From Solanum dulcamara (lineage: Eukaryota; Streptophyta; Magnoliopsida; Solanales; Solanaceae), in the NCBI RefSeq assembly GCF_947179165.1, contig NC_077237.1, positions 87,396,341 to 87,460,340 on the forward strand: 64,000 nt of DNA, given 5' to 3'. The translations under genes and the position numbers were made by a program. This document shows, in pieces, positions 25,189 through 34,799 of the stretch. Numbering within the stretch: the stretch's first letter is position 1; each line of letters begins with the position of its first letter. The notes beneath the pieces are model-generated. The model was not told the origin of the DNA and did not search any database. It saw only the letters and a program-made list of their open reading frames with translations.

Positions 25189-25238
25189 TATATATATGAG
25201 GCCTTTCATCTAGCAAGAAAATGCACTCACAAAATTAG
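25189..25238 (+). promoter_or_regulatory. TATA box and upstream ATG of knottin gene 2
   Basis: TATATATA at 25189-25196 is followed by 'ggcctttcatctagcaagaaaATG'. This upstream ATG at 25221 opens a five-codon frame (ATG CAC TCA CAA AAT TAG). The same arrangement is seen in the sister genes. Because the ATG is only about 30 bases after the TATA box, it may or may not be transcribed. Confidence 0.5.
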
Positions 25239-25278
25239 CTCTTCTTCTTAAACTCATCAAAGTCCAAACTCTATAAAA

Positions 25279-26171
25279 ATGGCTAAAAGGTGTCTTTCTT
25301 TGTTTTTTGGCCTTCTCCTTGTTTCATTGGCTGGTAAGTAATTGTAAAATATAATTATGTATTCTAATTATGTCATAAAACTAGCTAAAAAATATGATCT
25401 CTCATTTATTGATTTAACCTATTTTAACATATCTAATTCAATTCATCTGAAAATTGAGCTGATTTAGGCTATGTAACACCAATTGATCCAGAAGAAATCT
25501 TTTCAAAATATTTTTAAAATAATTCTTTTTTTTTTTGGGTTTGATACACCATAGATATCCATGGATTATTCACTTTTTTTTTGTAATAATTTTCCATTTT
25601 ATTTCAAAATAAATGTTTAGTTACAAATTTTTTAATCGAACTTAGAGTTGGATTCCAAATTTGAAGAAGTATTCCAAACCTGTTTTTAACTCTTTATCTT
25701 CATAAATTTCAAATAAAATAAAATATTTAAAATTTATGCGTTTTTTTAACTCTTTATCTTCATAAATTTCAAATAAAATAAAATATTTAAAATTTATGCC
25801 GAACGCCTACTAAAACTATGTAACAAACTTAGAATTGATCTCGCTAAATTCAGTCTGACTCGCTTATAATTCAGATATCCCTAATCTCGAATTTGAAATA
25901 ATTTAATTAATGTTATATTATGTTATGTTATGCAGTTGATTCATTTTGGTCCTCAAATACTCAAGTGATGGCTCTTCGAGATTTACCTTTATTAGAAGAA
26001 GTACAAGTAATTAAGCAGATTGTACAAGAAGATGTTCTAAAATATTATAAAGGATGTGACAAACCTTGTAAATATAATGCAGAATGTAATTACAAAGGTG
26101 GACCATGTACACAATGTCGACTCAAATATAAAAAGCAGTCCAAGATTACCACTTGCCAAATTTGGAAATGA
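25279..26171 (+). CDS. Secreted cystine-knot miniprotein, carboxypeptidase-inhibitor-like (copy 2)
   Basis: Exons 25279-25333 and 25936-26171 (donor CTG|GTAAGT, acceptor ATGCAG|TTG) give 96 aa. The signal peptide (LFFGLLLVSLA) is in exon 1. Exon 2 has the shared DSFW.SN.QVMALRD spacer, an acidic/hydrophobic segment, and a knot with spacing C-x3-C-x5-C-x6-C-x2-C-x12-C and tail QIWK. The GGPCTQCRL core is nearly that of copy 1. The intron holds a perfect 60-base tandem duplication. The upstream control region is split by retroposon fragments, so expression may differ from the sisters. The family assignment rests on cysteine pattern and secretion; inhibition of carboxypeptidases is not shown by the sequence. 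Confidence 0.86.
25681..25800. repeat. 60-base tandem duplication in knottin 2 intron
   Basis: Two adjacent 60-base units (25681-25740 and 25741-25800) differ only at the second base and the last base. Such identity points to a recent duplication or an assembly artefact. Confidence 0.85.
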
Positions 26172-26399
26172 AAAATTAATATAATTAATTGGAAAAAATA
26201 ATAATAATATTACCATTAGTATTTTTCTATGGTCTTGTTTTTGTATTTTATTTCTCGAGATAAAATTTGTGTGTATATTATCTTTTTTAGATTTTAATTG
26301 TGGGATTAATTATATTGAGTATGTTATTGTTATTGCTGAATAAAAGATACTAGTTCTTAATTAGTTTTAATCTATTTATGTTTGTTTCTTTGTTTAGAC

Positions 26400-28060
26400 C
26401 CACCAGCAATGCGATTAATTTAAACTCAGATAATAATAAAAATAGTAAATAACGATGAAGAACACAAATAAATAACAACGATGAATAGGGGTTCTGCAAG
26501 AGAATATGTATAATATTCTTGTCGTTCTAAAATAGTTTTCATGTTTCATTTATTATGAGTTAATTTAATTAATTTTCAAAGCTAAATTTGATTAGATTAA
26601 TTTGAAATTTTGAAATTAAAATTTAGATGTTCAAAAATTATACGAAAAGTATTATATATTACAATTTTTTCTTAAATCAATATGATGAAAAAATACAATT
26701 TAGAATATTGGTCAAAGTTTATATCGTTTGACTTTAAAAAAGAAAATTATGACAAGTAAAAAAGAACGAAGGGAATAGTCATTAGGAGTTAATTTCTTAA
26801 ATGATCACCCAAATTTTGGTAATTTCCTCCAAATATCATTTTTGTTTGGACCAAAATATCACTCTCTTACTATTTTCCTCCAAAAATACTTAACACTTCA
26901 AAAGCCTCCTTCTCTTCTAGTTGCCATGCTATGTCATTAAAGCCTCATTTTTTTAATAATAGACTTATTTAATTTATTTAACCAAAAATTTAATTTTATT
27001 AGTTTATTAAAAAGAAATTTGCAAGCTTAGGAATCTTTTTCGGTACTTAAAATTTATATTATTTTCCTAAATAGTTATTCATGTTTTGAAAATTTCCTAT
27101 ACAAATCACTTTTATTTTTTTAAAAGGCCTATTACTATTTTTTTCTCAAAAATATGAAATAACACAAAAGTCTCTTTCTATTCTTGTGGAATGTCATATC
27201 ATTAAACCATCATTTAAAAAAAATAATAGAGCTATTTAACTAATCAAACTTATCTCTACAAAAAAATTTATAAATTATGTAGAAATTTATGGAGATTATA
27301 CCAAAAAAAAGGTCACAAATATCTAATTTCCTGCAAATTTTTCTACCAAACAAAATTCAATGAAAAAATCTTTGTAGGTAATTATTACCTAAGAATTTTG
27401 AAATCCATAAGTAATTTTTCTGAAAATTTTAAGCAAGTAATTTTCCATAAACATATTCAAATATATCCGTAAGGTTGACATAGAGAAAAGTTGGTAAAAA
27501 AGATAAATTTATTATTTAACTTTTATTTATAATTTACTTTTTATTTTTATTCTTCTATGACTATTATATTATATTTTATCGAATCATACAATTAACCATC
27601 AATATATTTCCTTAACTCACTCTGAATTCATGAAACACAATTAATTAGTTGGGTTGCCTATTTTAATTTAATAATACACACACTATATGAGATAAATATG
27701 CTCATTATTCATTAATAAAGATTAAAATTTTAATTTTTACTACAAATATTGTTGCACTTTCTTATTTTTTTTTCTTAAAAGAAGATTGTAAGTATGTATT
27801 TCAAAGTACTCAATTAATTTTTTTCAATGGTTAATTGACCTTTAATATTATTAATTTATTATACAATAATGATTATATAATGTTAATGTTCATGAAATGA
27901 TTTGAACACTGCAATATTTTTTTGAATATATATGTTTATAATTATACAAAATTAGTAGAATTATAGTAATTGTTAAAAAGTTATTCTTCATAATAGAAAA
28001 ATATATAAAGTTTAAGTATGATAAATTAATGTATTTTAAAAAAAATATATTAAAATTTTG
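26400..28060. other. AT-rich spacer between knottin genes 2 and 3
   Basis: No gene is recognised. Around 26516-26775 the ends 'attcttgtcgttctaaaatagttttcatg' and 'ttatgacaagtaaaaaagaacgaagggaatag' suggest a worn Stowaway-like MITE. The rest is low-complexity. Confidence 0.4.
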
Positions 28061-28766
28061 AATTCATTTATTGAGCTATATAACTTTAAAGTCAATCTTT
28101 TTAGGTGTCTACACAATAAAGCCTCCACTAAAATTGAATTATTGATCAAAAAAGCCGCCGTTAAAATAATGTATAATTTATGACTGTCTTGACTATCTCC
28201 AAGTATGTTCCAAATTAAAGAATTTTTTTTTGTGCGAAATCAAATTTAATTAAAATTTAATATGAATATCAGATATTAAATTATAATTTTTTTTAAAAAA
28301 GTTACAAAAAAAGCTTCAATGGGGATATGAAGAAAAAAGTTCATGTAGATCGGATCCTAGATAAATATTATCCGACTCGAATGATATTGACTTGTTGATC
28401 CTAATTTGATATTAGAAGTATGTTAATTTTTTCTCTAAATTCAGGGGTCCAAAATTTTTTTTTTTTTATGTTAGATAATTTGATAAAGTTTAATAAATTT
28501 TTAGATTTTTATTATTAAAATAAAATACTTTTAAATAAAACAAACTGCCTACTAAACATAATTCAAATTCGAGAATTTTATTTAAGAATAAAATATATAT
28601 ACCACTCTATCACGATTTTTATTAGATAGGAAGCACTCCTTCTCTTGAGCAACAAGTGTATTCTATAAATAATAAAATATTGTCCGATAATTTTGTAACA
28701 AACATTATTTCTTTATCTTTCTTTAATAATATAAAAGTAACTCATCTTCTGGATGCTTTATATAAA

Positions 28767-28925
28767 AGCAGCCAGAGAGAGAATGCACATGGGACACTAG
28801 CAATGAATATTACAAATTTAAAGAATATATTTTTATATTTAAACAATTTTTATAAAAACTATATATGTGACCTTTTATCAAGCAAGAAAATGAACTCACA
28901 CAATTTAGCTCTTCAAACTCTATAA
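28767..28925 (+). promoter_or_regulatory. Promoter of knottin gene 3: block, TATA and upstream ORF
   Basis: The conserved block is at 28767-28797 (AGCAGCCAG, GAGAGA, GCACATGGGACAC) and TATATAT at 28860-28866. An upstream ATG at 28890 opens an 11-codon frame ending in TAA at 28923-28925, two bases before the main ATG at 28928. Whether it is transcribed depends on a start site close to 28890. Confidence 0.55.
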
Positions 28926-28927
28926 AC

Positions 28928-29835
28928 ATGGCTAACAAGTTCTCTTTCTTTTTTTGTGTTCTCCTTGTGACATTGGCTGGTAAGTATTGGTCAAATTTTT
29001 AAAATTTAATTTTAAAAAAAAATATCTTTTTTTTATTTAAATGTATTTTTGAAAAGTGACAATATGTGTTCAGCTAATCAATTAGAAAAAAGATTTTTAT
29101 TAATATTAGAATAGTAATTTATATTTTGACCAAAACTTTCAAAAAGTAGTTCTATATAAGAAAAAGCTTTTTTTTTCAACTCTTTTTTTTATTAATATAA
29201 ACACTTATTTTTTTCTCTAGGAGCTCGAACAACCACCTTATCTGTCTATAATAAACATTTTCTTACAAAGATAAACACTTCTAGCTTATCAAAAATTTGA
29301 TCGTACAAGTTATTAGTCTTTTTATAAAAAGTATTACTTTCAGAGAGATTTCTAGACACAAATAACCAGTCGGATTCATTGTTTATTTTTCATAACCAAG
29401 ACTATTCCTAAATTGTATACTAATTATGCACGATTACACACATAATATATATAGCTTATAAATATATTATACATTTTCCAATTACTTTTAATAGAATCAA
29501 TTATATATAGACACTATTTAGGTTAAATTTTCTATTATAGTTTTTATTATGCATCTTTACTTATATTAACTTGATTGATCTCATGTTATGTTACGTTATG
29601 TTATGCAGTCGATTCATTTTGGTTATCAAACATACAAGTGATGGCTCTACGAGACATGCCTTTAGAAGTACAAGCAATAGAGCAGATTGTACTACCAAAT
29701 CTTGCTAATAAAAAAGGATGTTACAATCTTTGTTCATCAGATGCAAATTGTAATAATAGAGGTTCAGAGTGTAGACAATGTCGAACAGCTCATAATCATT
29801 ATGATATTACAAAGAGATGTTATCCAAGAATTTAA
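28928..29835 (+). CDS. Secreted cystine-knot miniprotein, carboxypeptidase-inhibitor-like (copy 3)
   Basis: Exons 28928-28979 and 29609-29835 (donor CTG|GTAAGT, acceptor ATGCAG|TCG) give 92 aa. It has a signal peptide (FFFCVLLVTLA), the shared DSFW.SN.QVMALRD spacer and a knot with spacing C-x3-C-x5-C-x6-C-x2-C-x11-C. The loops are more diverged than in copies 1 and 2 (CRQC instead of CTQC), and the tail is YPRI instead of a Trp-Lys end. The gene is followed by a 72-base tandem duplication and then by LTR sequence. The exon structure and phase are identical in all three copies, which shows that they arose by tandem duplication. Confidence 0.85.
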
Positions 29836-29865
29836 TTTGAATTTCATATGATAAAATTGAAGTTT

Positions 29866-30013
29866 TGTTTTTGTTGTTGTTGTTATAAATAAATATATGT
29901 AATGGATATTAAAACTTCTGATCTTGTAATAGTCTTAAGTGTTTTTTGTTGTTGTTATAAATAAATATATGTAATGGATATTAAAACTTCTAATCTTGTG
30001 ATAGTCTAAGGTG
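29866..30013. repeat. 72-base tandem duplication after knottin gene 3
   Basis: 'ttgttgttataaataaatatatgtaatggatattaaaacttct.atcttgt.atagtct' occurs twice with a period of about 72 bases and few changes. It probably lies in the 3' untranslated region and so doubles any 3'-end signals there. Confidence 0.75.
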
Positions 30014-30019
30014 TTACTA

Positions 30020-31764
30020 TTTTCGTAACATATTAGTGTGTTATTTGTATCCAAGTATGTTATTTAATTTTCTTTATTATGAGTGATTTAAAGATTAAAA
30101 GAATGGTGATTTTTATTTTTTTTCTCCTAGTTTGATATGTTTCATCAATAATATTAACGTTCCATATCTATATTGATATCGAGTAAATTTAAATTCGTGT
30201 GAAAAGTATCACGTTGAAAGGTAAATTGTTCCCTAGCAAAAATGACTCCATATTCAAAATTTGAATCCATAATCTTTAGGCCAGATATTGTACATGAGAC
30301 CTCTTCTTTCGGTCCGGTTAGGACATGATTTTACCGTTTACTTACTAACGCCCGTAACTTTTAAGGAAAAATTCAAACCTTCCTCCTTATGCGTATAGGC
30401 CCAAATCTAAAGATTTCTAAGTTTTATATGTATGTTTAAGGTTCATTCTATTTGAAGTATACTAGATGTGAGTTATGGTCATAACAAACCTCAAATATCA
30501 AGTCAAGTGCAAGCTTTCCTATCGACTAAGTTATGAGGGTCAACTTCTAATGACTATATCTCCTAGAATATAAAAAATTAGGTGTCCTACACCTATAAAA
30601 TTAAAGGTTTTTCAATCTTCTTTTCAACTCCACCAAATTTGTATTAATCCAAGTTCGAAGTAAAAAGTTATAACCATTTTATCATAGACGCTGTAAGCTG
30701 TCAATGTCCGATGGAAAAAGTGACGGCCCGTCAGACTTGGCCATCACACTTAGGCAGAAAGGCCAGGTTTGGGGCCATTTTTGACGGCCTAAGTGACGGC
30801 CTGTCACCCAAGCGACGGTCTGTCCCAAACGACGCCAGACGGCTGAATTTCATCTATTTTCATTTTTTTGAGGGTATTTTCGTAACATATTAGTGTGTTA
30901 TTTGTATCCAAGTATGTTATTTAATTTTCTTTATTATGAGTGATTTAAAGATTAAAAGAATGGTGATTTTTATTGTTATTCTCCTAGTTTGATATGTTTC
31001 ATCAATAATATTAACGTTCAATATCTATATTGAAATCGAGTAAATTTAAATTCGTGTGAAAAGTATCACGTTGAAAGATAAATCGTTCCCTAGCAAAAAT
31101 GACTCCATATTCAAAATTTGAATCCAAAATCTTTAGGCCAGATATTGTACATGAGACCTCTTCTTTCGGTCCGGTTAGGACATGATTTTGCCGTTTACCT
31201 TACCGTAACGCTCGCAACTTTTAAGGAAAGATTCAAACCTTCCTCTTTATGCGTATAGGCCCAAACCTGAAGATTTTTAAGTTTTATATGTATGTTAAGG
31301 TTCATTCCTATGTATTTGAAGTATACTAGATGTGAGTTATGGTCATAACAAACTTCAAATACCAAGTCAAGTGCAAGCTTTCCTACCGACTAAGTTATGA
31401 GGGTCAACTTCTAATAACTATATCTTCTAGAATATAAAGAATTAGGTGTCCTACAACCTATAAAATTAAAGGTTTTTCAATCTTCTTTCCAACTCCACCA
31501 AATTTGTATCAATCCAAGTTTGAAGAAAAAAGTTATAACCATTTAACCAGAGACGCTGTAAGCTGTCAATGTCCGATTGAAAAAGTGACGGCCCGTCAGA
31601 CTTGTGACAGCCCGTCAGACTTGGCCATCACACTTAGGCAGAAAGGCTAGGTTTGGGGTCATTTTTGACGGCCTAAGTGACGGCCCGTCACACAAGCGAC
31701 GGTCCGTCCCAAACGACGCCAGACGATCGAATTTCATTTATTTTTATTTTTTTGAGGGTATTTT
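30020..31764. repeat. Tandem duplication of about 0.87 kb
   Basis: The segment from about 30020 to 30880 is repeated from about 30880 to 31764. Both begin 'ttttcgtaacatattagtgtgttatttgtatcc' and end 'gacgccagacg...tttttttgagggtatttt'. The second copy has about 25 extra bases, including a second 'gacagcccgtcagactt' segment. The duplication spans sequence next to knottin gene 3 and the 5' part of the LTR. Confidence 0.85.
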
Positions 31765-33429
31765 TATCCTAAAAATCTTTGGAGAGTTTTCAAAATAGCC
31801 CTAAACATGTACGAAATCAGTTTTAATTATTAAAATCTCTCATTCACTTATAAATTTCTATGCTCTCAACTCCCTCAACTAAGAAATTACAGCAAGAAAA
31901 GCAAAAGGTAGGGTTTCAAGGTTTCCGAGCAACTTCTTCTTTCAAGCTTCGTTCTCTCAGATATGTAAAGCTTCAATGAGACTATTCCTTCCACTCTCAT
32001 ATCTAAAGTATTTTTATATGATGAATTATATTTAAATCTAGGGTTTTACCCAATCTTCTTCAAGTTATGATTTTCATGTAAAGTTAGAGTTTTTATGAAA
32101 GATTTCTTATGCATCTCACTGAATTACTATGAACTCTATGTTTTATGAAATGATAATGATTCTCCAAGCACGTGTCAAGATTATTTATGAAGTTATGAAA
32201 TTTACTTTTGAGTATTTACAGGTTATACATGATTTCAAGTAAGTTTTCTCATGTTTAAGGTCCTATGCATAGAAGTAAAGATAAGTTTATGAAAGAGATA
32301 TTTGAGCACTGCCTCACAACACTTATGATTCAAGATATGATTTTTGAGCTTAGTCTCACTTATGATTTAAAATATGATTTTTGAGCTTAGTCTCACATAT
32401 GATTTAGATATATGGATAATTTTTATACTTATGAGCATTAATATGTAATTATGTTATTTTGGGAGGACTATTTAGCACTGAGTGGAGTTTAGGGATGAGG
32501 TTTCCGTTAGCGTCCATGGACCTTTAGTAGCAATATCTAAATTCCTTAACTACGTGCCAACGTAGGATTTGAGTATACCGTTTTGTCGGACAATTCCATA
32601 CGGTCCTGTGAGGCACACGCTAATGGATCCCCTAGATATGATATGGTCCTACATCCAGACAAGATATAGGGCAGCCCGCCCAACTGGATTAGCTGTTAGA
32701 CATCATGAGCTCACATAATGTATGTTGGTTATAAGAAACACCCAAATTTATGCATTTTTTTACTATATGTTCTTAACCATATATAATTCATTTTCAGTAT
32801 GCTATATTATGAATATGATTATGCAAAACTATTGATTTACTCACCTTGATGTATATGTTTTTGAAAGAATGTCCTTTTAAACTGATTTTTATGCATAGAC
32901 TCCAACTATTCTTTCAATTCCTTTATTATGATTATGATTTTAGAAATTTTATTTCACTGTTTCTCCATATGTATTTATATGATTATGATAGTGTTTCCTT
33001 ACATACTCAGTACATTTCACGTACTGACACATACTTTCTCTGCGCTGCATTCCTTTATGATGTAGATTTCGACAGTCGTTCATGGCTAGTGAAATTGCAT
33101 CAGTTCCTAGTCATCACTTGATGAGTCTTTCTTATTCGGGAACTTCATGGAGTAGTTTTAGTTGGATCTTTTACTAAGCAATGGTAGTCGGGGGCTATGT
33201 TCCAACAAACTTATTTTTTTTAGTTCAGATGATAAATGCTTGTTTTAGACATTAGTTCTTAGTCTTCATAGATATGTTATCTTTCTAATAAGACCTTTTA
33301 TGCATACGTTCCAACTTCCGCATAATTTTCTTATGATATGCTTTGATGTATTATGTCAAGGGTTAGCTTGGGATCACTCGTAATTCTAAGTACCGTGTCT
33401 CGACTTAAATGTAAACTCGGATCATAACA
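30250..33429 (+). mobile_element. LTR sequence of a Ty3/gypsy-type retrotransposon (probably solo)
   Basis: The text has the order of a long Solanaceae LTR: 'aggacatgatttt', 'gacggcccgtcagactt' GC-rich motifs, 'aagaaattacagcaagaaaagcaa', 'ggacaattccatacggtcctgtgaggcacacgc', 'gggcagcccgcccaactgg', then 'gctatgttccaacaaactt' and an end 'taagtaccgtgtctcgac...ggatcataaca' at 33429. The assignment to a chromovirus of the Tekay type is from recall and is tentative. No gag or pol frame is seen, so it looks like a solo LTR. The 5' edge is uncertain because of the tandem duplication, and no target duplication was found. Confidence 0.6.
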
Positions 33430-33575
33430 CTTGAATTTCACGTTGAAGTAATGATAATGAATGAAAGTCCATCTTTTATTTCTTTAAGCTTATATTTTAT
33501 ACCATTGTAATATTTCTCATTGAATATCAATAACTCAAAAAATTTATTGACACGAACTGTAAATTTATTGACAAT

Positions 33576-33765
33576 CAGGGGCGGACCCAGCATGTAATGA
33601 GGGAATTCATCCGAACCTTCTTCGACGAAAAATTATACTATTTATACATGATTAAAATATTTTTTTTATGTATAAATAGTAGATGTCAAACCTTCTTCGG
33701 CTAATTCGTGTGTCTACTTTTTCAGATTTTGAACCCCCTTATTAAAAATCATGGGTCCGCCACTG
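33576..33765. mobile_element. hAT-type MITE with intact 8-bp target duplication
   Basis: The terminal inverted repeats are CAGGGGCGGACCCA (left) and TGGGTCCGCCACTG (right), 190 bases apart. They are flanked on both sides by TTGACAAT (33568-33575 and 33766-33773), a perfect 8-base target duplication as made by hAT transposases. There is no coding capacity. Related, more worn copies lie at 42036-42211 and 17870-18000. Confidence 0.85.
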
Positions 33766-34228
33766 TTGACAATATATCTACGTTGGTTCAAATTCAACTT
33801 AGCCCAATAATTTGTCAATCCATCCTTAAATGGTATAACCCTTTGTACTTTGAAAATACTCGATTCGGAGATAAAAAAAATCAAATTTTTTGCTCGATTC
33901 GATGAGAAAAGGAATATATCCTCCGACCTACGAGTTAGGAAAATTCGGATAAAAGATAAAAAAGATTAAGTCTCATTTTTTATGTACAAAAATTAAATGG
34001 CGAAAAAAGTAAACATAAGTAATAAAGATTGTTTCAAATGGCGAAAAAAGTAAACATAATCAATAAAGATTGTTTACCCCAAGATTCGTGAATTGTCATG
34101 ATAGATTGAAGCGGGTTCAAAAAATCAACTGCATACCACAACGCAAACAAAACAGATCAAGGCTGTAATTAGATTAATTAAGACCATAGTATGTTTACAA
34201 AACATTATTATTAATTACTAATACAGTC

Positions 34229-34768
34229 CTAATTAATTATAATTATCATAATTAAAAGGTGAAAAGTGAATGAATTCCTTTTTTTCTCCCAAGATTTTAT
34301 CACTAATTCAGCATCAAATATTTTCACAATTCCCAAGGTAAATGCTGAGATTTTAAGGTAATATTTGATCCTAGAAACAACTTGTGTTTCTGCCTCTACA
34401 ACCTCAACAAAATTCAAGAACTCAAAATTGTCCTCCTGCATTATCTTCTTGTACGTTCTTAAACTCTGGTTGTACTCTTCCACACAATACTTTCCTAATT
34501 CTTGAATTATTTTGTTTGTTTTCACATCCTTAATAGGAGTTCTTCCTCCAACTTTCCTTCCAAGAATTTTTGATGGGGTTGAAGAAAATGTTGTTATTAT
34601 GAAGAGGGTGATGAAAAGGGAAATTATTTTTGTGGATTTTGTCTTGTTTTTTGATGATTTGTAATTTGATGGAATTGTTTTTGGGAGAATAAGTGAAGAG
34701 TGGAAGGATTTATATAGGGTTTTACAAAAGTGGCAGAGAGACACGGAGTTTAAGAAAGTAAAATGCAT
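34229..34768 (-). CDS. Cystatin-like cysteine protease inhibitor, possibly decayed
   Basis: A 179-codon frame contains a phytocystatin domain: GG at residues 74-75, the plant cystatin helix LGKYCVEEYN at 91-100, QVVSR at 129-133 in place of QVVAG/QVVSG, and W160 in SWEKK. Cystatins block papain-like proteases through the GG, QxVxG and Trp elements. Here the Gly of QxVxG is Arg (AGG, one base from GGG), which should weaken binding. The start is doubtful. The only upstream in-frame ATG (34768) lies before a TATA box at 34709-34716, and from a start downstream of that box the first in-frame ATG is at codon 110, inside the domain. A hydrophobic stretch (SLFITLFIITT) at residues 50-60 looks like a signal peptide core. 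An ATT at 34673-34675 could be a lost start codon (inference). Confidence 0.7.
   Translation of the reverse strand: MHFTFLNSVSLCHFCKTLYKSFHSSLILPKTIPSNYKSSKNKTKSTKIISLFITLFIITTFSSTPSKILGRKVGGRTPIKDVKTNKIIQELGKYCVEEYNQSLRTYKKIMQEDNFEFLNFVEVVEAETQVVSRIKYYLKISAFTLGIVKIFDAELVIKSWEKKRNSFTFHLLIMIIIIN
34709..34716 (-). promoter_or_regulatory. TATA box of the cystatin-like gene
   Basis: TATATAAA reads on the minus strand in the context CCCTATATAAATCC, about 35 bases before 'CTTCACTTATTCTCCC', a plausible transcription start. It lies inside the maximal open frame, which argues that the ATG at 34768 is not the true start. Confidence 0.5.
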
Positions 34769-34799
34769 TTTAATATTTATAAACTTAAAAACATTATAT

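Noticed and set aside
28656..28925. 89-codon frame before knottin gene 3
   Set aside because: It runs across the conserved promoter block and TATA box. Only its last 11 codons, the upstream ORF, may matter.
30711..31798. Two similar frames (about 60 codons) with MTARQTWPSHLGRKARFG-like text
   Set aside because: They are the two copies of the GC-rich LTR segment; their similarity comes from the tandem duplication, not from protein conservation.
32846..33121. 91-codon Phe/Tyr-rich frame
   Set aside because: It lies inside LTR sequence and has low-complexity composition.
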